From Chlorops oryzae (taxonomy: Eukaryota > Arthropoda > Insecta > Diptera > Chloropidae): a stretch of 64,000 bases of DNA. Made by a program: the position numbers and the translations under genes. The notes under the pieces are model-generated. The model was given only the letters and a program-made list of their open reading frames with translations, searched no databases and was not told the DNA's origin. The number at the start of each line of letters is the position of its first letter. Position 1 is the first letter of the stretch. The stretch spans positions 14,277,163-14,341,162 of the forward strand of contig CM035808.1 of the NCBI GenBank assembly GCA_020466095.1, given 5' to 3'. Below are positions 11,000 to 23,399 of this stretch, piece by piece.

Positions 11000-12350
11000 T
11001 ACATATATATATATATTTTTTTTTTTCATCAAAAAGGACCCATGTTTCTGTTGTCCATGTTTTTTTGCCAGACACCATGTACAATACATTCGTATGCGAT
11101 AAAGGGTTAAAAGTTTTGTATTAAATAGGTGTAGTACTTTGAATTTTTTTTAGTTTCCAATCAGAAAAGCTCTTAAAGAGCTCTGTTTTAGAAATAAGTA
11201 TTGAAAAACTGAAGTGGACACACAAAATATCGAAATAAATTATGAAGATATTTCCATCGCTTATAAGTATATAATATACATTGTAGGTAAATAAGAACGT
11301 CAACAGAGATAAGCTAACATTTTTAGCGAATACAAATATTTACACAGCATGACAATCCGAGACCTAATTAAAGAAAATAAATATTTACGGTAAAGCTATG
11401 GTAATTCAGGCAAATTTTTAGGAAGCTAAATTAAAGTAAACTTCAGAAAGTGGCCGAAATGAACTTCAAATATTTCCGTATGATTACAGAAACCTTTTCA
11501 CGAAGTTTGACATTCGCCCTATACAAATGTTAAACGAATCATAACAATACGCGCCGAGCACAGCAAGTCATTATAATGACAACTCTTGAGCCTGGCTGTT
11601 ATATGGATGTAGGTGTGTCCCCAGTCACAAGTATAGCACGCGACTTCTTGTCAGCACAGCCATTGTCAGCACATGAGAAAAATAAGGTGAAAACTTTATG
11701 TTGCCCTCTGTCGTGGGCATAAAGGGAAGAAGATGAAGGAAAAACCATAATAAAAAAAGGAATAGAAGCGATTTTAGTCGAGTAGAAGGTACAGCAATGC
11801 AAACACTTAACCATAAATTCTATTGTATGTTGCTATTTGCCAAGCAATGGAACAAGTGTGTCAACAACTTTTTAGTTCATATGCATATCAAAAAAAGTCT
11901 GCTTATTGTACATATGAAATAAGCCGCATAACATGTAACGAGGTAAGAAAGGTAAGGTCAAAAGTAATTATGAAATCCTCTGTAGGAATTGACTTGTTGC
12001 GATGTTTGCTTCTTTCCATGGGGATATGTTGTTCTCAATTCAATTTTGCCACACATAAAAAAAGACGGTTTAGTGCTAAATTAGGTTACTTTTGATGTCA
12101 TATGCAATACAGAAACAATGAGGATGGGTAGAAAGGTCCCTCGAGTTGTAGTTACGGGGCGAGCTTAGGGGAATTATGTTTTAAGCTTTAATTTAGTAAA
12201 AAATTAATTAATTTTGGGACTTGTTTTTTAATTCAAAGATACTCGCATAATTTAGTAAATAAAATTTTTAATTGACTTAAAAACTAGGTACTTTTAAAAT
12301 CAAAAGAAAATATTGTATCAAAAATAAATGACTAAACATTTTCAGAAAAT
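11000..12350. other. Intergenic DNA, nothing assigned
   Basis: Noncoding by inspection. The short open frames at 11599-11814 and 11823-12095 lack recognisable domains, conserved-looking composition or splice context. Confidence 0.5.
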
Positions 12351-12356
12351 CAATTT

Positions 12357-12364
12357 ATGGTCTC

Positions 12365-12402
<38 letters not shown>

Positions 12403-12960
12403 CACTCTCTCTCTCTCCCTCTACTCTCTCTCTCTCTCTACTACTCTCTCTATTCTCTACTCTCTGCTCACTCTCTGTCACTCTCTCTCTCTCTCTCCTC
12501 TCTCCCTTCTCTCTCTCTCTCTCTCTCACTCTCTTCTCCTCTCTCTGCTCTCTTTTTCACTCTCTCTCTCCTCTCTCTCTCTCTCATTTGTCACTCTCTC
12601 TCTCTCTCTCTCTCTCTCTATTTGTCACTCTCTCTCTCTCTCTCTATTTGTCACTCTCTCTCTCTCTCTATTTGTCACTCTCTCTCTCACCCTCACTCAC
12701 TCATTCTTTTGCTCTCCCTCTGACTTACTCTCTCACTCTCCCTCTTATTTTCACTCTAGCTCACTCTCTCTATCTCTCTCTATCGCTCTATCCCCCACTT
12801 TCAGGATCTCACTGACTCTCTCCCACTCCCTCTTTCTCCTCTCTCTGACCAATCTCTTTTTCTCCTCTCACACATCCTCTCCTTTTCTCTCATCCATTCT
12901 CTCTCCCTCCTTCTCCTACCACCACCCTCAATCATTCTGAGACTCACTCTCCCGCCACAT
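12357..12960. repeat. 600-bp pyrimidine tract, mostly (CT)n
   Basis: The + strand is almost pure C and T with CTCTCT arrays, interrupted by units such as ATTTGTCACTCTCTCT repeated near 12590, 12630, 12651 and 12669. The Ser/Leu-rich frames here are translations of the array. Long homopyrimidine:homopurine DNA can form triplex (H-DNA) and, in flies, (GA)n binds GAGA factor (established knowledge). Function here is unknown. Confidence 0.95.
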
Positions 12961-13129
12961 ATTACTTCATCCCTTCATCACCATTTCTCCCCCTCTTTTT
13001 AATGACGTTTAAATAACCATGATTTCCTCCTTTTTAAAAGTACTTACAAATGCGTCTCACAATTAATTTAAATAAAAATGTTCAGTTCTTTGATTTTGAA
13101 AATAAGACGTATACGGTATACTTTATGTT

Positions 13130-13360
13130 GCTGCCTACTCTTTTTTTTTGAATAAAATTGCTCATACGTCGGGGACTAAAACCAAAACATCCTTATTATT
13201 TAGGGATGTGAAAAATAGATGTTGTCCGATTCTCAGACCAACTCGATATGCATACAAAATTTCATGAAAATCGGTCCAGCCATTTCGGAGGAGTTCGGTA
13301 ACAAACACCGCGTCACACGAATTTTAAATACACGACACGAGAAAGATAAATAAATATGTA
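13130..13360 (+). repeat. Dispersed repeat with CGGTCCAGCC block, copy 1
   Basis: Shares TTAGGGAT, CCGATTCTCAGACC, ACAAAATTTCAT, CGGTCCAGCC-TTTCGGAGGAGT and AACAAACACCGCG, in order, with 34030-34225. The block looks like the 3' tail of an insect retrotransposon (inference), because both copies decay after ACACCGCG...CACGA. No coding region remains. Confidence 0.6.
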
Positions 13361-14220
13361 AATAAATAACAAGGGTCCTCAAATTTCAATTGTCACAATT
13401 GCACGACACATGAGAAAGTAAAAAAAATAAAAAATTAAAATGTTCCAAACAATTATTCACACCAACAATGAGTAAAAGTGAAACACATTCCATTGCGGAG
13501 GCACAAAGCATCGCAACACCAGACGGAATGAAAAAAATGAAGCGAAAAACCAAAAAATAAAAAAAGTTTTAAAACATCAAAACAACGACATCAATTTACC
13601 ATTATTGGGTGTTAATGTTTATAAACATTTTTTGCGCCAACAACAAAAACAGCAATAATAAAAAAAAACGAGTACCTCCTCGTTTGTTGCACGAAGCGAG
13701 AAAAACTTGCTGAAAGTCAATGAAGCATTCAAAATGCGTTGAAGGCAAAAATTTCCCAGTTCAACCGCATCAACATCAACACATCTGTGTTGGCGCAGTT
13801 TTTTGAACTTGCCTCTTGCATTGGCCTGCCACAGCCTTTCCGCTTTTTTCTCTTTCCTTTGTTACGGCACAGATTTTCAAGAAAAGCGAGAAAAAAAAGC
13901 AAAAAAAATTATTGGTTTGCTTCATTGATTAATGCATTTATCGGTTAAGTGAATGATTTTCTTGTTGAATCTTTTGATTATACGTGGGAGGTTAAGAATG
14001 TGAGCTAAATTTACAACAAAAAATAAAAAGTTCTTAGGCCATATGCCAATTAACCCTTCGTAGGCGAATTCTTCTGCCATTGTTGGGATTGAGAACAATC
14101 GCAAATGTCATTAGCATATGAAAATGGAAAAAATTGAAAGAAAATAACAATTATCGATCAATTTTTTCCGATTTCTTTAGCCTAAGAATAAGAAGAAAGA
14201 AAAAAACGCAATAGAAAACA
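13360..14220. other. Intergenic DNA, nothing assigned
   Basis: Mixed-composition sequence with A-rich runs. The short open frames on both strands at 13739-14104 have no recognisable motif. Confidence 0.5.
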
Positions 14221-14479
14221 AGTAACGGTCGGACAATACAATACCCGAAACGGATATGACAAGATGTTTGAACATTTTTTAAAACAGGTCCGAAGACCAC
14301 GAGACCTTAAGACAAAGTACTATATTCAAGTAATTTTCAAGGCCATATGTCGATTATTGTCAATATATGTATATGCCATGCCCACTTTTTCAACTTTTGA
14401 AAAATTTAATTGGAGGCTAAAATTCAAAATTTCATTGATATGTCTACTATAAGCGATGTCTGTTACATACGAATTCCTA

Positions 14480-15035
14480 TGCATTATTCCCATTACACTC
14501 GGAGGGTCCGGAGGCTTTGTCTACTAATATATGTGATAGTCTGTTATAACCCGGTCTGTTATAATCGATTTTGACTGTATCTCGAAAAACTCTGATTTTA
14601 GAGCAGTTTTTGGAATTTTTATGACAGACCTTGATATTGGAAGTACCCTTAATAATAGGCCGAGCCAGAAAATTTCTGCAAAGCATGTTAATGACTGCAG
14701 ACGAAGTACGTATACATGCTAAATTTCGTTCAATTGCCATTTGTATTTCAGGTTTAAGAGACAATTTTCAAAAAATTCCCTTTTGCCACGACTACTTTTT
14801 CAAATTTTACAAATGCCTTTTAGTGCCCTAAAATATGTTCGCATATCAAATTTCATCCAAGTACTTCAAAAACTCGGATTTCAGAGCAGTTTTTGTGATT
14901 TTCATAACAGACCCTAGTACTAAAGGTAGCCCAAAAAAAATGGTCCGATCACGCCCAATCTTGAACTTGAACTCACTTATGTTCCCGCCAATACGCATTT
15001 CGTCAAGATAACTCAACTCGACAAAAAGAAGGGTA
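14480..15035 (+). repeat. Dispersed repeat with GACAGACC-TAGTACT blocks
   Basis: Two related sub-blocks occur here, at 14575-14660 and 14868-15030: 'gagcagtttttg-gatttt-at-acagacc' followed by 'ggtag/ggaagtacc'. The second continues with ATGGTCCGATCACGCCCA and CCAATACGCAT, also found at 34249-34370 (+). The first block is found inverted at 38410-38530. It is a decayed mobile family of undetermined type. Confidence 0.55.
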
Positions 15036-15099
15036 ATATTGAGTTTTTCTTATGTTTTGTATTGAAATAATGGTTAACTTATAGTTTTTCTATATAAAA

Positions 15100-17590
15100 A
15101 TCAAAAAATTTTCAAAAAATTAATTTTATTATCGGCTAGCTATGGGCCTGAACAGGTGAAAATTTTTGAGATTTTTGCCATTTGCAGCTTCTCGATAGTT
15201 TTTTTTTTTTTAATTTAGTTAGTACAAAAATTATTATTTTTTGAGTTTTTCATAGAAAGGATAGAGAAATATTGAACAGTTTACGAGATACATATAGCCA
15301 AAAGTAAGCGCGCAACTTAGTTTTCGGCCAATTTTTTTTTGGTCGCTAAAAAATCCTCGAACCAATCCGACTAAACCAAGTATGAGGTGTTGTTATGCTC
15401 GTCGAGGACTCCCAGAAACTGCAGTCCTTTTCTCCGAAACATAATATGTGTTGCCCAGTGTAATCAATTGCTAATTGAGCGCCAAGTGCTTCCCACGAAT
15501 ATCTTTGATACCAAAATGAGTATTGCGCTTAATGTTGTTTCTTTGTTGTTGTTTCTCAAACAGCGTCTGTGTTTTTTTTTATCATTGTCATGAGCCTAAA
15601 CTTAAGCACACATGCATTTGAAGAATAAGAAAATTGTGCTTAATGGTTCGTGCTGACAAGCACTGGATTTAGAGCTAACTGAATGAAATTATCCCTAACA
15701 ACTAGAGCTGCTTCAAATACCGAAAAATAATTGTCCGCTTAACAGAGATTGTCCGTTTAAGATAGAAATATTTGAAAAAGCAGTGTTATAATAGCTGTGA
15801 TGTATTCCCATAAATTGTATATATAAAGGACAGACGGACGGACATAATTATCGTAATTTTTATTATTTTTATAATAGTCTATCTCGAATGGTTCCGGCTG
15901 TTACACATGTACGCACAAATGCAATATACACTCGACACAGAGTGTCTCGGGCATAAACATATTGCTTTGATTACTTCTGAACAGAGAATTCTTTAAGAGT
16001 TTTTAAAAGTTATCATTGAAAAACTACACACGCAGGTGTTTTTCAAAACGATGTGGCCATAACCATTAAAAAAAACGATATATATATATATATATATAAG
16101 ACATAAGCCAGATAAATGTTAAAAGAAAAAGAAAAAAACAGCAACTTTCTTTGCTGCTTATCGTACAGGAAATAAATGGAATGACACATTACGGAATATC
16201 CAAACGAAAAATTATTTATTCATGCTGAATTCTGATCGTTTATGAGTGCCTTCAATGGATGTTAATCCATACAAAAACGTTTACGTAAATTGAAAAGCAT
16301 TTCACTGAACTCGAAATTGCACACTGGAATGGAATGGACTGGACTGGACAATGGGCCGCCGATGGATTTCTTTTGAAAATTTTTTATTAATCCAATGAGC
16401 GAGCCGTGACCAAATAGTGTGTGTGTGTGTGTGTCTGTGTGTGTGATAAAATTGAAATGCGTGAAGTGCACTTTGTGTGCATAAGAGAGCACAAAGAAAC
16501 TCATTATCGATGAGGTTGAAGAAAGCCATAGCAAAAGACAACAGTGTCCATGGATTATTCGAAAAAAGAAACAAAACATACAACATATGTATGTATGTAT
16601 ATATAAAAAGATATAAGAAATTGAAATTGAAACAAATATAAAAATAAAAATAAGGCCAACGCGTAGAAGCAGCAATGCAGCGATATGAGAAGAGTTAATT
16701 CAAAAATAAAAAAAATTCAAATTCAAACGCGACTTCATTGAGTCATTGCGGCGGCGTGCGTCCAAGTCGCGACACAAATACTTAAGACGCCTTTAAGTAG
16801 TTTTCCATGTAGGTACGTTTATGTGCTTTTCGGCTCATTGTTTTCTTCAAATTGCGGTACAACAATTTTTTTTTTTTAGTTCCACTATCCATTGACAAGG
16901 TCTGTTTCGTGATTGTTTTGCTTGTTGACACGTTTTGCGGGTATTATGAACGTGGTGGTGGATGGAAAGCTTATGGGGGTTTATCGCTTTGAAGCTACTA
17001 AATATGCAAGACGCGCTTGTTAAGCTATAAAAATGACTTGCTACTCTTTTCTTGTAGCAAAACAATTGCTGAAATTATTGAGAAAAAAAAATCAAAGAAA
17101 ATATATCTACAAATGTGAGTTATTCTTCAATAAAAAAAAAAAATAACTAAAAAACGCACAAAGGGACCAGCCAGAGGGCCAGGGAGCGCGCATTGAACGA
17201 GCATCGAATGAAATTGAAATCAGACGGCGTCAATGAAAACGAAAGCATGCAAAAGTAGGAGGGAGCCGCCCTGCACATTGCCATTGAACTTAAGATGCTT
17301 AAATTCCTGCCCGAGGACAGACGTGCAGTGGCGTAGAGATGACACGATGTCAAGCGAAACGGAAACTTTGTATGTATATCGCTCTTATATGAAAAAAAAA
17401 AGTACTTATGGGAAAAAAATATGTCTCCAACTAGACCATTGGTAAAAAAAATCCCCAATGGAATACAGTTAGAGTTCCTTTTTTTCATAGGAATCAGTTA
17501 GGGTTCCTTTTTTTTGTTTTAAAAGAGATTGAATTATTGCTCTCACATAACAAGCTCTCTGCGACCCCTTCGAAGCGATAGTTTCTGCTT
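15100..17590. other. Intergenic DNA with simple repeats
   Basis: No gene recognised. It contains an (AT)n run at 16078-16098, a (GT)n run at 16417-16446 and a short pogo-like-looking patch (GTCCGCTTAACAGAG near 15733). Open frames at 16262-16675 and 17147-17488 have no domain features. Confidence 0.5.
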
Positions 17591-17613
17591 TACACTGGAA
17601 AAATTTTTTCTCA

Positions 17614-18356
17614 TTAAGGGGGTCTTCTCATTGAGCAACTTTTTTTTCGACTTTTTTTTTGCATTTATTTATAGCTTGGGTAGTTTGTGAATATGCCCCT
17701 AAAAGGATTTTTTGAAATTCGAAATAGTTTAGAGGATATAGCCTTCTTGTCGAGCAAGATCTGCGCTAAAACGAGTAATTTGTGCGTTGCTTCAAACTTT
17801 AAATCGCGTTTATCTCAAGAAACCACGTTTTTTCGAACTGGCGGCCATGATATCTCCAGTTCAACTGAACCGATTTTCATGAAACAAAGTGGATTCGGAC
17901 GCAGAATTGTCACGAATTCTCGGCGTGAACCTCGACCATAATTTTAAAAAATTTTAATCTATTTTTTTACACTAAACTACAAAAAAAAGCCCGAAATTGA
18001 AATTTTTTTTTGAATGGCCGCCATTTTGTCAAAAAAAATCACAAAATTAAGCTTGAGGTTCACCCGAGAATTACATCATATACTGAATATAACCCCTGTT
18101 TTTTTTCCATTTCGGACGCTCCGGAGACCCGGAATCGTGGCCGCCGTGACGGCACCTTTTTTTTCACCACCAACTTTGAAGTCTCATTACTTTTTGAACA
18201 GCCCACGTATTGAGGCAAAAAAATTTTTTTTTATTTACTTTGAACCTTTTGTAATACAATAAATAAAAAAAGTTTTCAATTATTCTTTGCGTTTTCAAAT
18301 AAGATTTTTTTAAAAAGGGTCCAAAAAACGGGTTTTCAATGAGAAGACCCCCTTAA
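17614..18356. mobile_element. TTAA-flanked TIR element, full-length copy
   Basis: Ends are GGGGGTCTTCTCATTGA in inverted orientation (left from 17618, right ending at 18352), each abutting TTAA (17614-17617 and 18353-18356). TTAA target duplication is the piggyBac signature (family knowledge), but no piggyBac-like transposase frame is present. I call it a non-autonomous element of uncertain superfamily. Interior landmarks are GGCGGCCATGATATC, GAATGGCCGCCATTTTG and CGTGGCCGCC. Related copies: 2270-2940 (inverted) and 22235-22450. Confidence 0.75.
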
Positions 18357-18522
18357 GAGTCTTCTTTTAACGTGTACTTGCCTCGAAAACATCGAAATCT
18401 CGTAAACAAAGAAGAAAAATTTTACATTTTTGCGCACTTTTCACCTTTAAGGGAAGACCCCTATTGATTAGAGGAAAGCGCATGTTTGATTTTACAAGAC
18501 AAAATCGATTCATTAACTATTC

Positions 18523-18660
18523 AGTCCTATCTATTCTAAATGAATATTCCCCGGGAAAAGAGAAAAGGGAGTAATCTTAGTCTCAATTAAAGTGATAACC
18601 TCTCCTGTTCGAAATTTTTACTCCCTTTTTTATTGCTTTGAATGACTTTCAACTTCGTCC
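18523..18660 (+). repeat. ATGAATATTCCCC repeat, copy 1
   Basis: CAGTCCTATCTATTCTAAAT then GAATATTCCCCGGGAAAAGAG, followed by 'agtctcaatta' and 'actccctttt'. The same order of blocks recurs at 25352-25600 and in part at 27084-27290, each beginning CAGCCCGATT. It appears to be a decayed MITE family. Confidence 0.5.
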
Positions 18661-20040
18661 ACATTCATCGATGTAGTGATGACTCAAATCTAAGGAGCAA
18701 AGCAATCACGAAAGAATTCCCAAAAATATTTGATTCTACTTTGAACATCGTAGGTTTTACTGAAAAAAAATTTTTTTTTTGAGTGTAGATGTTTTGTGCA
18801 GACTTAAGCGATTAAGAAGCACCCCGCAACAGACTGACATTTTTCAGGCAGTTTTAAGTGGAGTTTGTCGATTGAATCGCCTTCGTCTTCACCGAAAAAA
18901 AAACCCTCCCTTCGCGTCCTCAATAGCAATTGATTAGCAACCACACCCCCCGCAAAGCAGCCGAGGGGTCAAATGACTCATCCATTCATATGAATTTGCA
19001 TTCGTTTTTCGTACTTTGGGTTGTAGGAAAAATAAATAAACTTGTTTATTTGAGTTTCATTTTTTGATTCACGCTGCTGCATTGTTTACACTCGCACACA
19101 CGCACACCGCCAAACCACACAACACAGACACACATTGTGCAGAAATTACAATTACAATTCGACTTACTTCTGTAAATTTCTCTTGGATTTCGGCTTTTTC
19201 ATCTGCCGAAAGGTTTCTCGTAAACTTGTTTAACGTTGCCATTATTCACTTTATTCTTCACTTTGTTTTTAAATTACACAAATATTTTCTTCTTCTTCTT
19301 CAAATAAAAAAATTCTTAATCCATTCCTTGACTTTCTTCGTCTTCGTCTACCCTTCCTCTTGTTTTTCTTCTTCTTAGACTCTTCTTTGTCTACCCTTCC
19401 TCTTGTTCTATTAAGATTGCTTTCTATTCTAATTAGATTTCTTTCACCACTAATTTGTTGATGGAACAATAAAACGAAGCACTTTGCACTTAATTCGTTG
19501 TTTTATGTTTTCTAATTAGAATTCACAGTTGCTCGATTTTCCGCGCATCGACTTAACCGACTTACAACTAACAACTTCGACGTTTAATAGAGATGGGCGA
19601 TATTGAAATATCGATGTTTGAGCTTCAAATTTGATGAATAATTTATCGATATTGTGAAGATATGATACCGTTGGTAGTCGATATTTACATGTCATTCTTA
19701 AGGTAGAAACACACACGCACTGCGCCGCAGTGCCGTCTGTCATATAGAAATCAAAATACATGAAAAAATGTATGAAAGCGAACAGTCAAAAATTAGCATA
19801 GCATAGCATGGCATAGCGTTCTATAGAATTTAGATTTCTGTGCTAATATGACAGCTGTAGTATTGCTATTGTTTGCATTAATTACTCGCAAAGCTGCCAG
19901 TTCAAGTTCATTTCAATTATTATTTGTTTCTCATAAGGAAACCATCAGTTTTGCAAAAGCATAAATAAAATAGAGCAAATTAAAAAATGAAATAAACAGC
20001 TTATTGCTTAGCTTCACTGTTTACCAAAAATTATCTCTAT
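18660..20040. other. Intergenic DNA, nothing assigned
   Basis: Contains CTTCTT-rich low-complexity DNA at 19285-19400 and an ATCGAT-type cluster near 19590-19665 (GATATTGAAATATCGATG). Open frames at 19064-19469 come from simple sequence. Confidence 0.5.
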
Positions 20041-20049
20041 GTTTCTACC

Positions 20050-20244
20050 ACATATAACCATATATGTCACTCTCATAGATTTTGAGCGGGATATCTCGCG
20101 CCAGTTAGAAAGAGATGGTACTCGGCAGGCAGAAAAAGAGCGAGAGGGAAATACGTTTTGATGAGTGCCTAAGTAAAAAAATGCTCTTTTTGGTGGGTAC
20201 CGTGGTGGGTACGGCTCCTTAGTGACATATATAGTTATATATGG
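20050..20244. mobile_element. 195-bp MITE with 8-bp TSD
   Basis: The 8-bp direct repeat TTTCTACC lies at 20042-20049 and 20245-20252. The ends it encloses are inverted: CATATA-ACCATATATGTCACT at the left and CATATATAACTATATATGTCACT, on the other strand, at the right. An 8-bp TSD fits hAT or P superfamilies; the TIR does not decide which. Interior carries GAGCGGGATATCTCGCGCC and no reading frame. Confidence 0.75.
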
Positions 20245-20263
20245 TTTCTACCTTTATAGTTTA

Positions 20264-20350
20264 CTTAACGCCCGCTTACACGTACGGCAACATTCAACGA
20301 ATCGGCGTTTTGTTGAACGATGTTGACGGTATGTGTAAGCGGTCGCTAAG
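20264..20350. mobile_element. Minimal MITE, ACGTACG-CAACAT family, copy 1
   Basis: An almost complete palindrome: CGCCCGCTTACACGTACGG at the left and GCGACCGCTTACACATACCG, on the other strand, at the right, both continuing into (G)(T)CAACAT. It shares these ends with 21094-21243. Confidence 0.65.
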
Positions 20351-21093
20351 GAAATAACACACATTTGGCTAATTAGCTAAATTTCTCATCATAAAAGCAA
20401 AAACTAAGAACCACTCTTTCCAATCAAATAGAGCCTTTATGGAGAATTTACACTTATACGCTATTTATACCTTAAGGCATTCAACGCTGTTAAAGTAAAT
20501 TTGAAAGGAAGTAACGAGCTCATTCTTTTGAGAAAGGAAATCAAGTCTGACAATTTCGATGACCAGGTCGACAGAAAGTTTATTAGAAAATGTTAGACTT
20601 AAATGCAACCTATGAGCCGTTTATAATACTTGTAAATTACAAGCGTATTGCGTTCAAGTAGCGAAAGTTAAGCAAAAGTACTTCTTATTTTTTTCTTACA
20701 GTGTTTGTATAGGAAATTTACAAATTGCTGCTTTAGAGCGTAGAGCCCTTTAAGAAAACAATTTCGACAAGTGTAATACAAATTTTCGTGGGCAAGGGAG
20801 GCAGGGGAAAGAGAGAAAAACGCTACCATACCACATCCGCGTGCGTCCCTAGCCAACAAAGAGTGTTTTTCATTATCGAAATGTCTTAACGTGTAAATGG
20901 CCTCTTATGACAGTTTTTCATAAAAACTATCGATGCCAAAATTTAAAATATTATATCGGTTTCAAAAAAACGCATTTTGATGTCAAAAGTTCTAACGTTT
21001 ACCCTTGCTTGACGATTATTTTGAGAAAGATTTTGACAAAATTGTCAAATGTGTAAATGACCCCTTTAGCATGAAAATATCAAATATCTGCCA

Positions 21094-21243
21094 ATGCGTC
21101 CGTTTACGTATGTATCATCAACATCGTTCAACAAAGCGCAGTTGGTAGGAGAGAGAAGAGCGAGGATTCCTCTCCCCGCTCTCCACTCTCCAACAAACAC
21201 TGATTTTTTTGAACAATGTTGACGTACGTGTAAACGGGCGCAA
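21094..21243. mobile_element. 150-bp MITE, ACGTACG-CAACAT family, copy 2
   Basis: The right end read on the - strand is TTGCGCCCGTTTACACGTAC then GTCAACATTGTTC. The left end is AATGCGTCCGTTTACGTATG then ATCAACATCGTTC. The interior has a GAGAGAAGAGCGAG / CTCTCCCCGCTCTCC purine-pyrimidine mirror. No reading frame. Confidence 0.65.
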
Positions 21244-21399
21244 TGTAAATGGAGACGAACAAACCGAAAAATTGGTAGCACTGTTGCTTATGTCAATCTA
21301 AGAAATATCGCTTGGTAGCACTTTGCATTAAAAGTGAAATGCAACTGCTAGCAAATGTCATCTGTATAGCATTTGATCAAAAGTTTAGTTGGTTCGAAC

Positions 21400-21530
21400 A
21401 AAGTTTATTTTAACAGTTTTTGTGCAAAGTGAGCTCGTCAAAAGGATGTACTTGATAATAATTGAATCAAAGGAAACGATTAGCGTGGAACCTGCCAAAC
21501 GAAGAAAAGACTAACGGATCAAAAAAGGGG
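21400..21530 (+). other. Possible noncoding first exon of AMMECR1
   Basis: A good 5' splice site (GGGG then GTAAGTGG, cut after 21530) ends a region of UTR-like composition. A good 3' splice site (TTTTCTTACAG, exon from 23090) precedes the AMMECR1 start by 531 bases. Pairing them gives an intron of 21531-23089. This is inference; no core promoter could be fixed. Confidence 0.35.
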
Positions 21531-22234
21531 GTAAGTGGAAGAGGGGTTAAGAGAATCAATGTACAATCGAGTATTTGATTAATAAGTGTCGATTACATGT
21601 GTCGTATTGATCAAATTTTAATAATATATACAGTAAAACCTCCCGTATTACTTCGTAATTTGATCAGTGAAACATTCGATAATGAAACAAAATTCGTGCA
21701 TGGAAGGGGTAGGGAAGAGGTAGAAAATTTCTACCATATCACAATCCGTGGTTTCCTATGTACAAAAGTGATCTTTCTATCGATAATGTTAAATTCGTAA
21801 AAGCCTCTATTACGCTATAATTTAGTCTAAACAATTATTTGAAACTAATACATTTCCGTCTTCACTCTCTGAGGATAGAGCATTTCTTCTCCCATTTCAC
21901 ATTCTTTGTTTTTAGCAGAAAAAAGTTGTGAAATCTATAATACAATTTTTATGGACAGTCGATATATATGTTGTCAAAGAACATATTAGTGATATGATTG
22001 ATTTGTCTATACAGTGAATATGAAATCAAAATTATGCGAGACCAAAGTGCAAGTGTTAACCTAATTTATGTTATCAAAAATGTATTAATAAGATCGAAAA
22101 AACTTTGCAAAATTGTTATATGTAAAAAAAATTATGCATAAGACTCGTCACTGATTTCAATTGATAATTGGAAATTTGATCTAATTGCTTAACACACATT
22201 TCAGCATGCTTGCCAGAAGATCGATAACTCTTAA

Positions 22235-22450
22235 GTTAAGAGTTTCTCATCTTTTTTCACTTTTTTTTAAGCATATTTGTCCTGGTATTTGATATGCCCA
22301 AAGTTTAAATCGAATAGTTTGCAATATTCTGCGCAATCATCTTTGCTAAAACGGTAATTAGAGTGAATCAACTAACGCGTATTGAACCACTTTTTGAATG
22401 CGCCAGATATTCCAGTTATGACATTTGAGTAATGGAACAGTGTTGGGTGA
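22235..22450 (+). mobile_element. TTAA-family fragment, copy 3
   Basis: Co-linear with 17625-17850 of the full element: T-rich start, GGTATTTGATATGCCC, AATAGTTTGCAATATTCTGC and CTAAAACGGTAATTAGAGTG. No TIRs survive. Confidence 0.5.
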
Positions 22451-22523
22451 ATCGATATTTAAAAAATTACTATTGTTATTCTAATCAGGTGAAGTTTATA
22501 GATTGGAATTTGAACTGAAATTA

Positions 22524-22680
22524 CAGTGTCACACTATGGATAAATACAACACGAATAAATGCGAAAACCCCATAAGGGTGCAGAGGTGCTTTGAAGCCTT
22601 TTTATGCGGTCTCATGAAAATATGTATTAATGCAAAGAATTCGAGAAAAAAAACGTGTTGCATAAATTCGTACTCTACTG
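22524..22680. mobile_element. Pogo-like MITE, copy 2 (157 bp)
   Basis: Left CAGTGTCACACTATGGATAA. The right end on the other strand is CAGTAGAGTACGAATTTATG. TA flanks at 22522-22523 and 22681-22682. The middle block TTGAAGCC-TTTTTATG-TCATGAAAATAT is shared with the other two copies. Confidence 0.75.
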
Positions 22681-23399
22681 TATAAAAAAAAATCTTATGC
22701 GAGGTATAGACTCGTCAAATGATTATCAATCATTAGAGGGTATATTGGAAAATTTTATCTAATTGCATTTACACACCAACTCAATATTTCAAGCATAGCT
22801 TGCCACAAGAGAGATCGATAGACGTTTCTCAAGTCTTAAGCGCCAAAAACAGATTCAGTCTCACTGATCATCATCGTCTGATTTAACATTATGTGCCAGT
22901 GTACAATTTAAAATAAATGCGCAGAGAATATTGAGCAACATTTCATCAAAATTATTTAAATTTTTAATTAAAATTGCCTTACTATTGATAGACAAGCCCA
23001 AAAGTTTTTATTTATGTAATTCTAAGACTAACAACACTCCTATCTTCTCTTTATATAAATTCGTTAATGACGTTTAAATTTTCTTACAGGTCGAAATTCC
23101 GATTAATTTACGTCATTCGAACGCACTGCCATTACTATAATTAGCTTGCACAATAAAATAATAAAAAAAAAAAAAAAAAAAATCAACACAAGAAAACACC
23201 AGCCTTATACCCATTTTAATACAAATGCTGTGATATCAGCAACTAAAAACATAAAAAAAATACGATAGGATAAATAGAAGCTTGTTAGCTTTTTAAAATT
23301 GTGATCCAGCCTCATTAATAAGAAATTAAACGGAAAACAAGATCCAGACTTAAATTTAACCAAATAAGACCCCCTTCGGTAGAGAACGCTACATCGTTT

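Larger units (their letters stand above)
21540..23080. other. Likely AMMECR1 5' intron or upstream DNA
   Basis: Noncoding. Holds a diverged copy of the TTAA family (22235-22450, recognisable by TTGATATGCCC and CTAAAACGGTAATTAGAGTG) and pogo-like MITE copy 2 (22524-22680). The frame at 21597-21800 has no recognisable feature. Confidence 0.5.

Noticed and set aside
12328..12815. Two overlapping Ser/Leu-rich open frames of 131 and 152 residues
   Set aside because: They are products of a (CT)n tract, with no start context, splice signals or domain.
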